Assembly (NCBI GenBank): GCA_947464955.1
Contig: CANHZI010000005.1
Coordinates: 1 to 54,728, forward strand
Source: Oxalobacteraceae bacterium
GTDB taxonomy: Bacteria > Pseudomonadota > Gammaproteobacteria > Burkholderiales > Burkholderiaceae_D
DNA length: 54,728 nucleotides
Reading direction: 5' to 3'
Every line of letters starts with the position of its first letter. Position 1 is the first letter of the stretch. Position numbers and translations under genes: made by a program. The notes beneath the pieces are model-generated. The model had not been told where the DNA came from, made no database searches, and was given only the letters and a program-made list of their open reading frames with translations. Of this stretch, positions 8,489-18,432 are shown one piece after another.

Positions 8489-8613
8489 GAGTTCCCTACA
8501 AGGGCACAGGACTTACAATGAAAACATCTTCACTATAAGTCCATCAATTCAAAGCGCCTCAAATTATTACAAATACTTACGAATTTCGGTTTATCGATAC
8601 ATGTCTTCCAATA

Positions 8614-9081
8614 CTAATGCATCGTCATTGGGGTTGAGCTTGTAGCCATACTTTTTACGGTCGCATTGATAGAAACAACTTGCTTCTTCCCCTGACGGTC
8701 TTCAAAGCTGAGTGTTAATGGGATTTGATCGCCCTCTTTTGCTTGCTTCTTCAGGTTCATCAACATGATATGAAAACCACCTGGGCTAAGCTCTGTCACC
8801 TTACCCGCTGGGCAATTTACCTTATCGACTTCGCGCATTTTCATGACTCCGCCATCCATTTGCATTTCGTGGATTTCAACCATGCCCGCAGCCTTACTCT
8901 CGACCTTGACGAGATTCACTTCATTCTTGGTTTCAATTTGCAAGAAAGCACCCGTCGTTTTTTGCGGGCCAACAGTGGCGCGCACCCAGGCATTCTTAAC
9001 ATTCACTTGTGCCACTGCCTGCGACATCATAGCGATTCCCAAGAAGCCAGCTAGACTGAACGACATCATCATTTTTTTCAT
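8614..9081 (-). CDS. Periplasmic copper chaperone PCuAC family protein
   Basis: This 155-residue protein has a signal peptide ending SQAVAQ at about residue 25. The mature part matches the PCuAC (DUF461) copper(I)-binding cupredoxin-like fold: NAWVRATVGPQKTTGAFLQI, then His/Met ligands in VEIHEMQMDGGVMKM and, later, GGFHIMLM. The H-M...H-M spacing fits the family's H(M)-X10-M-X21-H-X-M pattern. Members deliver copper to the CuA site of cytochrome oxidase or handle periplasmic copper. A His/Met-containing tail ends PMTMH. It stands alone here, with a terminator downstream and no Sco or cox partner nearby, so the exact target is unknown. Confidence 0.9.
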   Translation of the reverse strand: MKKMMMSFSLAGFLGIAMMSQAVAQVNVKNAWVRATVGPQKTTGAFLQIETKNEVNLVKVESKAAGMVEIHEMQMDGGVMKMREVDKVNCPAGKVTELSPGGFHIMLMNLKKQAKEGDQIPLTLSFEDRQGKKQVVSINATVKSMATSSTPMTMH

Positions 9082-9135
9082 TTACATTCACTTTCTTGAA
9101 TTGAGAAAACAAACATCTTTTAGTAGACAACACAT

Positions 9136-10146
9136 TTAATTGGTTTGATGTTGCTGCACACACGCCCATGCTTCCAACAAGAGCTTCGCATCGGCATTCG
9201 CGAGCTTTTTGGAATCGGATAATAACTGTCTAAAACCACGCGCACCGACCAAGCCAAATGTCAGCCCCAACATATGACGTGTGATGCTGTTTAGTTTTAA
9301 GCCTTTGCCGTTTGCGCCAAACTTCGTGAGCTGTTCCTGTATGTAAGGGATCATCGCTTGCAGCACTCCTTCACGGCTCTTGGCAGGACTCGTATCTCCG
9401 TAATAACGCGCATCGAAGCTACTCATCAGATAAGGATTGTGATACGCCTCGCGACCCAACATCACTCCATCGCAATGCTGCAAATGTAGATCAATTTCTG
9501 CAATTGTCTTGATGCCACCATTGATCAAGATTTCTAATTGCGGAAAATCGCGTTTGAGTTGGTAGGCGTATTCGTATTTTAGTGGCGGAACTTCGCGATT
9601 TTCTTTCGGCGACAAACCTTTAAGAATCGCATTGCGCGCATGGACAACAAAGGTTTTGCATCCAGCGTCTGCAATTTGCCCGACAAAATCACGCACAAAG
9701 CTATACGACTCAACATCATCAATACCAATACGATGCTTTACCGTTACGTCAATGTCGACTACGTCACGCATTGCTTTGACACAGTCTGCAACCAAGGCTG
9801 GCTCAGCCATCAAACAGGCGCCGAATGCGCCTTTTTGCACACGCTCTGATGGGCAGCCGCAATTGAGATTGATCTCGTCATAACCCCAATCTTGACCACG
9901 CTTGGCAGCAATCGCCAAATCAGCTGGCTCGCTGCCGCCTAGCTGCAAAGCGATTGGATGTTCGATCTCGTCGAAATCGAGATGCCGAGCCAAGTCACCA
10001 TGAATGATCGCACCGGTCGTTACCATTTCGGTGTAAAGCCAAGTATGGCGCGTGATATGTCGGTGGAAGACACGGCAATGCCTATCAGTCCAATCCATCA
10101 TGGGAGCAACAGAGAGGCGACGGGAAGGTAAAACAACTGAACTCAC
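9136..10146 (-). CDS. dusA: tRNA-dihydrouridine(20/20a) synthase DusA
   Basis: This 336-residue flavin enzyme reduces uridine to dihydrouridine in the tRNA D-loop. The N-terminus has SVAPMMDWTDRHCR. The catalytic-cysteine segment is NLNCGCPSERVQKGAFGACLM. FMN/TIM-barrel motifs include VKHRIGIDD, FVVHARNA and INGGIKT, followed by the DusA-type helical C-terminus (LTFGLVGARGFRQLLS). Length and the PMMDWTD start favour DusA over DusB or DusC. The start is a GTG at 10146 with a weak AGGCAG ribosome site. It is divergent from the aminotransferase gene across about 210 bases. Confidence 0.95.
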   Translation of the reverse strand: MSSVVLPSRRLSVAPMMDWTDRHCRVFHRHITRHTWLYTEMVTTGAIIHGDLARHLDFDEIEHPIALQLGGSEPADLAIAAKRGQDWGYDEINLNCGCPSERVQKGAFGACLMAEPALVADCVKAMRDVVDIDVTVKHRIGIDDVESYSFVRDFVGQIADAGCKTFVVHARNAILKGLSPKENREVPPLKYEYAYQLKRDFPQLEILINGGIKTIAEIDLHLQHCDGVMLGREAYHNPYLMSSFDARYYGDTSPAKSREGVLQAMIPYIQEQLTKFGANGKGLKLNSITRHMLGLTFGLVGARGFRQLLSDSKKLANADAKLLLEAWACVQQHQTN

Positions 10147-10360
10147 AATAATCTGCCTGCAGTAAAAATAGCCGCCATTGTACCTTCAGCGGGAAAGGCG
10201 TGCGAGTCGAAGCCCCTTTCGCGATGTTGGCAACATGCGTTTTCTAAAGAATCAAGCTTAAAAGCATTGCCTACAAAGCAAATTTCGATTCATCAACTCG
10301 GTCAATTCGTTTATGCTTAAGCATCAGAGAATTATTTGCATGCCAGAGGGAATTAGCATT

Positions 10361-11683
10361 ATGTCCAAACAACAATTCGAACATTTGTGGATGCCGTTCA
10401 CGGCTAATCGCCAATTTAAGAATCAACCAAGGCTCATGAAGGCAGCGAAAGGCATGTATTTCACGAGTGAAGATGATAGGCAAATTTTAGACGGTACCGC
10501 GGGCCTGTGGTGTGTGAATGCCGGACATAATCACCCAAAGATCGTCGATGCAATTCAACGCCAAGCGGCCACACTTGATTTCGCGCCCACCTTTCAAATG
10601 GCACACCCACTTGCCTTTGAAGCTGCGACAGCCTTAGCCGGTATCACTCCGCCAGGCTTAGACCGCATATTCTTTTGCAACGATGGTTCGGAAGGTGTCG
10701 ATACTGCACTGAAAATGGCGCTTGCATACCATCGCGTTCGTGGCGACGCTGGGCGCCATCGCTTGATCGGCCGCGAACGCGGTTACCATGGCGTAGGCTT
10801 TGGTGGTATTTCGGTCGGCGGTATTGCAGGAAACCGCAAACAGTTCGGTCCAGGCTTGGCTGGAGTCGATCACCTCAAACATCCTTTAGATATCAATCGC
10901 AACGCCTTCAGTAAAGGCTTGCCAGAACATGGTGCCGAACTAGCGAATGAATTTGAACAACGCTTACTGGCCTTGCACGACCCATCGACGATTGCCGCCT
11001 TGATCGTCGAACCGATACAAGGTTCAACCGGTGTAATTATTCCACCGCGTGGATACCTACAAAAGATTCGCGAGATTTGTAGCAAACACGGCATACTTTT
11101 AATCTTCGACGAAGTCATTACCGGATTTGGCCGACTAGGTTCCGCATTTGCAGCAGACTATTTTGACATCAAGCCAGACATGATTGTGTTGGCGAAAGGC
11201 TTAACCAATGCCGCCGTGCCTATGGGCGCCGTGGTTTGCAGTACGTCAATTTACGATAGCTTTATGCAAGCCGCACCGCCAGACGCCATCGAATTCTTCC
11301 ATGGGTATACTTATTCAGCCCATCCACTCGCCTGCGCCGCTGCAATTGCCAGTATCGAGGTCTATCGTGAAGAGAAGATTTTCCAAGCCGCAGCGGACAT
11401 GTCAGCGTATTTCGAACAGGCCGCACATCAATTGCGTGGGCTTCCACACGTCAAAGATATCCGCAATTTGGGCATGGTGTGCGGCATTGAATTAGAGCCA
11501 CAAGTCGGTAAAACGACGACACGCGCCTATGGTGTATTTCATCGCTGTTTTTGGGAGAAAGATCTCTTGATTCGAACAACTGGCGATATCATTGCATTGT
11601 CACCACCATTGATTATCTCCAAAGCAGAGATTGATTGTTTATTCGGACGTCTTGCCGAAGCCATTCGCGAACAGGCTGCGTAG
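10361..11683 (+). CDS. Omega-amino acid (beta-alanine)-pyruvate aminotransferase, class III
   Basis: A PLP-dependent class III aminotransferase of 440 residues, probably transferring the amino group of beta-alanine or another omega-amino acid to pyruvate. Recognisable parts are LWMPFTANRQFK at the start, FFCNDGSEGVDTALKMA, RERGYHGVGFGG, LIFDEVITGFGRLG and the PLP lysine in VLAKGLTNAAVPMGAV. I chose ATG 10361 because an AGAGGG site ends 10 bases before it and it gives the family's usual N-terminus; the frame is open from 10313. Only 3 bases separate it from the following GspF-like gene, so the two are probably co-transcribed. Confidence 0.88.
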   Translation: MSKQQFEHLWMPFTANRQFKNQPRLMKAAKGMYFTSEDDRQILDGTAGLWCVNAGHNHPKIVDAIQRQAATLDFAPTFQMAHPLAFEAATALAGITPPGLDRIFFCNDGSEGVDTALKMALAYHRVRGDAGRHRLIGRERGYHGVGFGGISVGGIAGNRKQFGPGLAGVDHLKHPLDINRNAFSKGLPEHGAELANEFEQRLLALHDPSTIAALIVEPIQGSTGVIIPPRGYLQKIREICSKHGILLIFDEVITGFGRLGSAFAADYFDIKPDMIVLAKGLTNAAVPMGAVVCSTSIYDSFMQAAPPDAIEFFHGYTYSAHPLACAAAIASIEVYREEKIFQAAADMSAYFEQAAHQLRGLPHVKDIRNLGMVCGIELEPQVGKTTTRAYGVFHRCFWEKDLLIRTTGDIIALSPPLIISKAEIDCLFGRLAEAIREQAA

Positions 11684-11686
11684 TTC

Positions 11687-12721
11687 ATGTCGGCTCCTTC
11701 AACACCCTCAACAAGCACGGCGCTCGATTTTGAAACTCGCGCCTTGCTATTCAACCATTTGGCGACGATGGAGAACGCGGGAGTACCCGCCCTACAAAGT
11801 TTTCAGCATCTCAAAATAAATGATACGGTCAGCCAGCGTGTAGCCATTTGCAGACGTCTATTAAACAAAGGCAAAGATATTGCGCAGGCTGGGAATCAAG
11901 CAGGATTGTTTGACTACTTTGAATTCGAATTACTAAGCGCCGCGAGTGCTGCGGGCAGCCTTGGTATCTGCTATAAAAGACTGGCAAAACTTTATCTCGA
12001 AAAAGCCCAACAGGAAAAGCGACTGAAAGCGCGTATGCGGCTACCGCTGCTGATGCTTGTTTTCGCATTAGTTTTACTACGTCTGCCTGCCTTGATCGCC
12101 CAGCAGATTTCATTTATCCAATATCTACTTGGCATCATCTTACCGATTGTGTTGCTCTATGTCTTAATTTCGTCAATTAAGAAACGCATACAAAAGCCTA
12201 TGCGTAAACCCACAATCCAATCGCAAGAAAGCACGAATTTGGATATAGGTTTGCTGAGAATACCGCTATTTGGAAAGATGATAGCGCGCGACAATGCACG
12301 ACAATTTTATGAATCATTGAGTCTCTTACTCGAAGCAGGTGTCGCCATGTTTGAAGCGATGCCGATGGCGATTAATACGGTTTGGAATCGCGAGGTGCGC
12401 AAACATTTTGAGCCCGTACTAACGCAAGTACTAAATGGACAGCGATTGTCGGAGGCAATGGCATCTAGCACCCACATGGCGAGTTTGAGCGATTCCGAAT
12501 CACAGGCGATAGAATTAATCAGAACAGGTGAAGTAAGCGGATGTCTATCGGAAATGTTATGGCGGCACGTGGATGCTGAAACCGAGGCACAAAGCCACTT
12601 TCGCGAAGAAGTGGCCAACTGGGCACCAAAGATTGTTTATGCTATGGTTGCCGCTTACATTGTATTTCAAATTTTCCGCAGCAACGCCTTCATGCCACAT
12701 TTGCCAGCCGATGCAGCTTAA
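11687..12721 (+). CDS. GspF/PilC-family inner-membrane platform protein (type II secretion / type IV pilus)
   Basis: This 344-residue protein carries two T2SF-type segments. The first helical domain is about residues 20-115, hydrophobic segments lie near 120-165, the second domain is about 190-310 (ARQFYESLSLLLEAGVAMFEAM, then ELIRTGEVSGCLSEML), and a final membrane helix follows (KIVYAMVAAYIVFQIF). It is shorter than classical PilC/GspF (about 400 residues), and the first domain looks less conserved. No other secretion or pilus genes adjoin it; the nearest relative is the GspE-like ATPase about 9 kb downstream. It follows the aminotransferase by 3 bases and overlaps the convergent binding-protein gene by 4 bases at their 3' ends. 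Confidence 0.8.
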   Translation: MSAPSTPSTSTALDFETRALLFNHLATMENAGVPALQSFQHLKINDTVSQRVAICRRLLNKGKDIAQAGNQAGLFDYFEFELLSAASAAGSLGICYKRLAKLYLEKAQQEKRLKARMRLPLLMLVFALVLLRLPALIAQQISFIQYLLGIILPIVLLYVLISSIKKRIQKPMRKPTIQSQESTNLDIGLLRIPLFGKMIARDNARQFYESLSLLLEAGVAMFEAMPMAINTVWNREVRKHFEPVLTQVLNGQRLSEAMASSTHMASLSDSESQAIELIRTGEVSGCLSEMLWRHVDAETEAQSHFREEVANWAPKIVYAMVAAYIVFQIFRSNAFMPHLPADAA

Positions 12722-13509
12722 TGATTTCTCGATGCAGAGGTTGTTCGGCGAGTGCCGGCCGCTATTGATTTTTCTAAGACACGGTTCAACTTAACGATAA
12801 CATCGTCTGGCACTTGCTTGGTACACCAAAAATAACGAGGATCTTCTTTAATCGCTTCGGCAAAATAGGTCAGCTTAAAGCCCTTCTCCGGACGATCTGC
12901 TCGTTTAATAAGGGCATTCGCCTCCTCTTCGCTGACTAAGAAATAGTCCGCACGCTTATAGATCAACATACTAAGCATATTGATATTTTCACCCGTCGCT
13001 GTCACCACTTTAGGCGCAAAATTTCGAATTTGTTGATCGAGAATTTGACCGTATGAATATCCCTCTTTCACCAACATAATGAGGTTCGGGTCTTTCAATA
13101 AATCTCCCACCCTCATTTTTTCTTGCATCGCTGAATTTTCAGCAAGGCCAAGTGCCACCATCTGCTTTCCAGCATATATTGGGGAGGAATATTTGCCTAT
13201 CATTTCACGTTCAGGTCGCTTAAACCATCCAACAAGACATGCTTGCTCTTGATTGCGATTTATCACGGCAATCTGTTGTTCAGCCGTGGCCTTTTTCCAT
13301 TGGTAAGTGATACCCGCTGCTTCCAATGCTTTGTTTGCAGGCGTTGCAGTAAGCCCCTCTACACGACCTTGTCCACGCGACTCCAGATACGGGACACGTT
13401 CATTAAAGTAAAGATTTATCTTTTGAGACGTTTGCGCATAAACAGACAATACCGATGATGACGCGCAAATGACTATCATCATCCCCAGCCATTTCATTTT
13501 TTTTTGCAT
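12718..13509 (-). CDS. Periplasmic substrate-binding protein, family 3-like
   Basis: This 263-residue protein has a signal peptide (hydrophobic stretch to SVYAQ, about residue 26). The rest resembles family 3 (amino-acid-type) periplasmic binding proteins: INLYFNERVPYLE near the start, then GLTATPANKALEAAGI, a second lobe with KVVTATGENINMLSMLI, and YFLVSEEEANAL. No permease or ATPase lies nearby, so it may be a stand-alone sensor-like binding protein rather than an ABC component; the ligand is unknown. Its 3' end overlaps that of the convergent GspF-like gene by 4 bases. The start is ambiguous between ATGs at 13509 and 13497 because the GGAG motif abuts the first. Confidence 0.7.
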   Translation of the reverse strand: MQKKMKWLGMMIVICASSSVLSVYAQTSQKINLYFNERVPYLESRGQGRVEGLTATPANKALEAAGITYQWKKATAEQQIAVINRNQEQACLVGWFKRPEREMIGKYSSPIYAGKQMVALGLAENSAMQEKMRVGDLLKDPNLIMLVKEGYSYGQILDQQIRNFAPKVVTATGENINMLSMLIYKRADYFLVSEEEANALIKRADRPEKGFKLTYFAEAIKEDPRYFWCTKQVPDDVIVKLNRVLEKSIAAGTRRTTSASRNH

Positions 13510-13770
13510 CTCCGTTCCAACTTTATCTTTGCAGCTTATTTTTTATTCTGCAATTGCTTTTTTAGATTAGCCAGCATCATATGAGAAAACACAGGCAGAG
13601 GCTAATATTTGACACAACTTTGCAATCTTATGTAACTCAATAGAAGGAATGTCAAGAACAGTAAGCTAGCCAAACTTATAAATAATCATGGGTGAGTGCT
13701 CTCATAACTAAGTTTTACATTCGCTTAAATCTCATGGTTAATTGCCGCATTTTTTGCGAATGAAACAAAT

Positions 13771-13809
13771 AAAAAGCCCAGCTTGCAGGTCTTGTAAGCT
13801 GGGCTTTTT
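13771..13809 (-). terminator. Bidirectional-looking terminator downstream of trhP
   Basis: AAAAAGCCCAGCTT (13771-13784) and AAGCTGGGCTTTTT (13796-13809) form a perfect 14-bp stem with A/T tracts on both sides. It sits 28 bases beyond the trhP stop on the minus strand. The rest of the 328-base gap (13510-13837) shows no gene. Confidence 0.92.
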
Positions 13810-13837
13810 AATAGCATGAAGAAAATAACTTAATTTC

Positions 13838-15217
13838 TTACAGCATACGTGCCAACAAGGCCTTGTCGTACTTACCTTGCAAAGGAATCTTCACTTTATG
13901 CCCAGCACCGCCGATAACCTCAATTGCTTCGTTATGCTTATTGCGAATCTCGCTTAACGTCACTGTCTCATTGCCGCTTGGGTGAATGATTTCAATGCGA
14001 TCACCAACAGAGAAGCGGTTCTTCACCTCAACTTCTGCCCAACCATCTGCAATCGACAAAACATTGCCGACGTACTGGCTGCGGTGCGCTTTCGAGACGC
14101 CTTCCATATAGTTTTGATGATCCTGCGTATGATGACGTTGGTAGAAACCGTCGGTGTAACCGCGATTTGCCAAGCCGTCGAGCTCACTAATCAGGCGTTC
14201 ATTGAAAGGACGACCTGCGACAGCATCGTCAATCGCACGACGGTAGGTTTGCGCTGTGCGGACCACATAATACAAAGATTTAGTGCGCCCTTCTACCTTC
14301 AAAGAATCAACGCCGATTTTTGCCAGGCGCTCGACGTGTTCGATCGCGCGCAAATCTTTCGAATTCATGATGTAAGTACCATGTTCATCTTCGAGGATAG
14401 GCATGAAATTTCCTGGCCGACCAGATTCTTCGATCAGATATGGACGATCCGCTAAAGGATGGCGTTGCATGTCTCCCATCGCGGAGAAACTTTGGTTTGC
14501 TTCTTCAAGCGCCTTGTTAAAATCAAACTTGATCGTCTCAACTGGAATACGTTGCAGATCACCTGTTTCATTTTCGGTCGCGTTCTCGACTTTATAATCC
14601 CAACGACATGAATTTGTACAAGTCCCTTGGTTAGGATCGCGGTGATTAAAATAGCCCGACAATAAGCAGCGACCAGAGTACGCGATACATAATGCACCAT
14701 GCACAAACACTTCGATTTCCATTTCTGGACAGCGTTGTTTGATTTCCTCGATTTCATCGAGCGATAATTCACGCGACAAGATCACACGAGTCAGTCCCAT
14801 TTTTTGCCAGAATTTCACGTCAGCCCAGTTCACCGCATTGGCTTGCACAGACAAATGTACATTCACTTCTGGCCACTTCTCGCGCACCATCATAATCAAA
14901 CCAGGGTCGGCCATGATCAATGCATCTGGTTTCATCGCGATCACTGGTTCCATATCATTCAGATAGGTCTTGAGCTTGGAATTGTGAGGGAAAATATTGC
15001 TCGCCACAAAAAACAATTTGCCGCGTGCATGTGCATCATCGATGCCTTTTTGTAGTACATCTAAAGTCGAAAATTCATTGTTGCGCGCACGCAAACTATA
15101 ACGTGGCTGACCGGCGTAGACGGCGTCCGCACCAAAATCGAAAGCAGCGTGCATTTTCTCTAAAGAACCTGCTGGCAACAGCAATTCTGGAGCTTTGAGT
15201 TGAGCAATGGATGACAT
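13838..15217 (-). CDS. trhP: U32-family tRNA hydroxylation protein TrhP (YegQ)
   Basis: This 459-residue protein of the U32 peptidase-like family is known in E. coli as YegQ/TrhP, which installs 5-hydroxyuridine at the tRNA wobble position with prephenate as cofactor source. It begins LKAPELLLPAGSLEKMHAAF, contains GADAVYAGQPRYSLRARNNEF, the signature EIEVFVHGALCIAYSGRCLLSGY, cysteines in NQGTCTNSCRWDY that bind the Fe-S cluster, and a C-terminal beta-barrel region. ATG 15217 is preferred: AGGA lies about 8 bases upstream and it gives the expected length, whereas the longer frame would begin at TTG. It is separated by 48 bases from the DMT transporter upstream on the same strand. Confidence 0.92.
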   Translation of the reverse strand: MSSIAQLKAPELLLPAGSLEKMHAAFDFGADAVYAGQPRYSLRARNNEFSTLDVLQKGIDDAHARGKLFFVASNIFPHNSKLKTYLNDMEPVIAMKPDALIMADPGLIMMVREKWPEVNVHLSVQANAVNWADVKFWQKMGLTRVILSRELSLDEIEEIKQRCPEMEIEVFVHGALCIAYSGRCLLSGYFNHRDPNQGTCTNSCRWDYKVENATENETGDLQRIPVETIKFDFNKALEEANQSFSAMGDMQRHPLADRPYLIEESGRPGNFMPILEDEHGTYIMNSKDLRAIEHVERLAKIGVDSLKVEGRTKSLYYVVRTAQTYRRAIDDAVAGRPFNERLISELDGLANRGYTDGFYQRHHTQDHQNYMEGVSKAHRSQYVGNVLSIADGWAEVEVKNRFSVGDRIEIIHPSGNETVTLSEIRNKHNEAIEVIGGAGHKVKIPLQGKYDKALLARML

Positions 15218-15265
15218 ATGTGTATTCCTACAATAAAGCAAAAGATGAGAACTGACGCCTGCGCG

Positions 15266-16171
15266 TCAAACCAATTTATTTTTTTGTTGACGCTCTAAGT
15301 GCAAAGCCGTCATTTCATTAAAAATCAAAGCCGTGAGTACAACGGCGCCACCGACCAATGTCGCTCGAGCGGGCTCTTCACCGACGGCCATCCACACCCA
15401 CAAAGGTCCGAGTAGGACTTCGAGTAGTGATAGCAAAGATAATTCAGGCGCAGATAAACCTTTCGCAGCATGCACCATCAGCATACAAGGCACACCGAGC
15501 TGAAACACGCCCAATGTTGCGAGTATCACGAGATCGTGAACAGAAGCAGAAAATGGTAACGCCATAGGTAGCATCAAGCATGCCGACAACAATCCGCCAA
15601 CAAACACCGCAGGGATCAAATCAACGTCTTGTCCGCCTTTTTTGAGAATAATGACATTAGTCGACGCTGCCAGCGGTACGCAAGTGGCAAGTATGACGCC
15701 AATCAAGCCACGAGAATCGAGTTTAGAAAAACCATCAATGAACATCCACACCATACCGATGCAAGCGACGAATATCGCCAACCAAGTACGAGCAGGTATT
15801 TTCTCCCGCAAAAATATCCACGCGAAAATCGCTGTCAACAGTGGTGATAAGCTTTCTACGATCAAGGCATTCGCCACTGTCGTCATGGTGATCGCCAACA
15901 TGAAACAAGAAAACATCGAGCCCCACATTAGGCCTGAAAACGCTCCGTACTTACCAAGTGCGCGGATCTTGCCAAACACGCGTTGACGGTGTTGTACAGC
16001 AAGTGCGATCAATACGAACAAAGCAGCAAAAAAGCTTCGCCAAAAACTCACCTCAAAGCCACGCGCCGATTCCAACTTGCGCGACAAGACGCCTGCTGAA
16101 CTCCACATTGCGGGTGCAATGATCATCAGGAATAAAGCTTGTTTATGACTTGGATGCGCCACTTGCTGCAT
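15266..16171 (-). CDS. DMT-superfamily transporter (EamA family)
   Basis: This 301-residue membrane protein has about ten predicted helices in two EamA repeats. The first starts at residue 12 (LMIIAPAMWSSAGVLSRKLE), the second near 155 (GLIGVILATCVPLAAS). Typical EamA sequences include ALIVESLSPLLTAIFAWIFL and the second-repeat counterpart APELSLLSLLEVLLGPLWVW. Members export metabolites such as amino acids; the substrate cannot be told from sequence. It lies between typA and trhP on the same strand, with a terminator-like hairpin separating it from typA. Confidence 0.88.
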   Translation of the reverse strand: MQQVAHPSHKQALFLMIIAPAMWSSAGVLSRKLESARGFEVSFWRSFFAALFVLIALAVQHRQRVFGKIRALGKYGAFSGLMWGSMFSCFMLAITMTTVANALIVESLSPLLTAIFAWIFLREKIPARTWLAIFVACIGMVWMFIDGFSKLDSRGLIGVILATCVPLAASTNVIILKKGGQDVDLIPAVFVGGLLSACLMLPMALPFSASVHDLVILATLGVFQLGVPCMLMVHAAKGLSAPELSLLSLLEVLLGPLWVWMAVGEEPARATLVGGAVVLTALIFNEMTALHLERQQKNKLV

Positions 16172-16196
16172 GCATCGTCTCCTAATTCAAAATGCG

Positions 16197-16226
16197 AAAA
16201 CCCGCTTGAGCAAAGTTCAAACGGGT
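16197..16226 (-). terminator. Probable terminator after typA
   Basis: On the minus strand ACCCGTTTGAA (16226-16216) pairs with TTGAGCGGGT-side bases TCAAGCGGGT (16209-16200), with one mismatch, and is followed by TTTT. It is 53 bases past the typA stop. The short U-tract makes it moderate. Confidence 0.65.
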
Positions 16227-16278
16227 CTTGATATACCTATACGAGAGCCATTTAGGTGGCCCTCACTCTCAATCGAGA

Positions 16279-18114
16279 TTAGGCTTCGCGAGAAGCTTTT
16301 TTACGTTCGTGCTCTTTCAAGAAGCGCTTACGCAAACGGATACTCTTCGGTGTAACTTCTACCAATTCGTCATCTTCAATAAATTCAACCGCATATTCCA
16401 AACTCATTTGGATAGGTGGTACCAAACGAACCGCCTCATCTGTACCTGACGAACGAACGTTAGTCAATTGCTTACCTTTAATCGGGTTCACAACCAAATC
16501 GTTATCACGAGAGTGAATACCAATGATCATACCTTCGTACACTGGATCATTGTGCACTACGAACATACGGCCGCGATCTTGCAACTTCCAAATAGCGTAA
16601 GCAACTGCCGCGCCATCATCTTGAGAAATCAACACACCGTTACGACGGCCAGCCAATTCACCTTTAGTATTATCAACTGGTGCATATTCATCAAACACGT
16701 GACTCATCAAACCTGTACCACGAGTCAAGGTCATGAATTCACCTTGAAAACCGATCAAGCCACGCGCTGGAATACGGTATTCCAAACGCACACGACCTTT
16801 ACCGTCTGGTTCCATGTTTTGCAGATCACCACGACGGCGACCGAGTTCTTCCATCACACCACCTTGATTGGTTTCTTCGACGTCGACTGTCAAATTCTCA
16901 TATGGCTCGTGACGCACGCCATCGACCATCTTGAACACAACGCGTGGGCGGGAAACAGCCAATTCGAAACCTTCACGACGCATGTTTTCGATCAAAATTG
17001 TCAAATGCAATTCACCGCGACCAGAAACTTCGTAAGTGGAATCATCACCTTCAGCTTGCACAACGCGCAAAGCCATATTCGATTTCAATTCACGTTCGAG
17101 ACGATCACGAATTTGACGTGTCGTTACGAACTTACCTTCGCGGCCAGCCAATGGTGAGCTGTTTACCATGAAGTTCATCGTCAATGTTGGCTCGTCGATC
17201 TTCAACATTGGCAAACCTTCAGGTGTATCTGGAGCACAAATCGTAGAACCGATACTAATATCTTCAATACCGTTGATCAACACGATATCGCCTGCCAAGG
17301 CTTCTTCAACTTGAACGCGATCCAAGCCTTTAAATGTCAACACTTGGTTGATACGTGCTTTACTTGGCTTATCTTCTGGACCATTCATCCAAACCACGTC
17401 TTGACCACCGCGCACACGTCCACGCAAGATACGGCCAACACCGATCTTACCGACGTAAGAAGAGTATTCCAAGGAAGTAATTTGCAACTGCAACGGACCA
17501 TTTGGATCATCTTCACGCGCAGGAACGTGCTTCAAAATGGCGTCGAACAATGGCTCCATATTGCCTTCGCGCACTGTATCTTCCAATCCAGCGTAGCCTT
17601 TGAAACCAGATGCGTAAACGATAGGGAAATCTAGCTGTTCATCAGTCGCGCCGAGCTTGTCGAACAATTCGAATGTCGCATTCACCGCTTTTTGTGGATC
17701 CGCGTTTTCACGGTCAATCTTATTCACAACCACGATAGGTTTCAAACCCAAAGCCAAAGCTTTACGAGTCACGAAACGCGTTTGTGGCATTGGGCCTTCT
17801 TGCGCATCGACCAACAACAATACGCTATCAACCATAGACAATACACGTTCAACTTCACCGCCAAAGTCAGCATGGCCTGGAGTATCAACGATATTGATGT
17901 GTGTGCCTTTGTATTCAACTGCACAGTTTTTAGAAAGAATCGTGATACCACGTTCTTTTTCAATATCATTGGAATCCATAACGCGATTATCAACTTGTTG
18001 ATTGTCACGGAAGGTACCGGATTGGCGCAGCAATTGATCCACGAGCGTAGTTTTGCCGTGGTCAACGTGGGCGATAATGGCGATGTTGCGAATAGCGCGT
18101 GTTGTGTTGGTCAT
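16279..18114 (-). CDS. typA: Ribosome-associated GTPase TypA/BipA
   Basis: A 611-residue translational GTPase that binds the 70S ribosome and supports growth under stress and at low temperature. The G motifs are clear: [10 protein letters not shown] (G1), ERGITI (G2), [14 protein letters not shown] (G3), NKIDR (G4). Then come domain II, EF-G-like domains III and V, and the TypA-specific C-terminus with [16 protein letters not shown] and [16 protein letters not shown]. Length is normal. It is divergent from htpG across 318 bases, with an extended -10 promoter 39 bases upstream of its ATG. Confidence 0.97.
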   Translation of the reverse strand: MTNTTRAIRNIAIIAHVDHGKTTLVDQLLRQSGTFRDNQQVDNRVMDSNDIEKERGITILSKNCAVEYKGTHINIVDTPGHADFGGEVERVLSMVDSVLLLVDAQEGPMPQTRFVTRKALALGLKPIVVVNKIDRENADPQKAVNATFELFDKLGATDEQLDFPIVYASGFKGYAGLEDTVREGNMEPLFDAILKHVPAREDDPNGPLQLQITSLEYSSYVGKIGVGRILRGRVRGGQDVVWMNGPEDKPSKARINQVLTFKGLDRVQVEEALAGDIVLINGIEDISIGSTICAPDTPEGLPMLKIDEPTLTMNFMVNSSPLAGREGKFVTTRQIRDRLERELKSNMALRVVQAEGDDSTYEVSGRGELHLTILIENMRREGFELAVSRPRVVFKMVDGVRHEPYENLTVDVEETNQGGVMEELGRRRGDLQNMEPDGKGRVRLEYRIPARGLIGFQGEFMTLTRGTGLMSHVFDEYAPVDNTKGELAGRRNGVLISQDDGAAVAYAIWKLQDRGRMFVVHNDPVYEGMIIGIHSRDNDLVVNPIKGKQLTNVRSSGTDEAVRLVPPIQMSLEYAVEFIEDDELVEVTPKSIRLRKRFLKEHERKKASREA

Positions 18115-18152
18115 GATTGAGTTTCAATTGGAGATAATTCGGATAACCCACG

Positions 18153-18161
18153 ATTATAGCA
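18153..18161 (-). promoter_or_regulatory. Extended -10 promoter of typA
   Basis: The minus strand reads TGCTATAAT (18161-18153), a perfect TATAAT preceded by the TGn extension. No good -35 hexamer is visible at 16-18 bases, as is common for extended -10 promoters. Confidence 0.65.
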
Positions 18162-18341
18162 TGCTGCAATGCAAAACTATCACTTTCGAATCAAAGTTAA
18201 GCATTTAATGTAGGTGCAATTTGCCATTATTTCAAAGACTTACTACGATTTGATGACAAAAAACTCCGCTTTTTCGTGCCCTCAACTCCCCTCTCAAGGG
18301 CCGTTTACCATCGAATTTCATAGGAAATTTGCGCCGTCCCT

Positions 18342-18370
18342 CTTGAAATTTAACAAGCTCGTCCGCATCT
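18342..18370 (+). promoter_or_regulatory. Sigma-32-type heat-shock promoter of htpG
   Basis: CTTGAAA (18342-18348) is a perfect RpoH -35. After 14 bases comes CCGCATCT (18363-18370), matching 7 of 8 positions of the CCCCATnT -10. The predicted start is about 55 bases before the htpG ATG. Spacing and position agree with the known heat-shock control of htpG. Confidence 0.85.
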
Positions 18371-18432
18371 GCCAGCACACTTAGTTTTTTGTCTAAAGTT
18401 TTATTGTCACTCTCTTATTTTTCGAGGAAAGC

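Noticed and set aside
16468-17157. Open frame of 229 codons on the plus strand
   Set aside because: It lies antisense to typA; its Thr/His/Phe-rich composition is what the reverse of a conserved gene gives.
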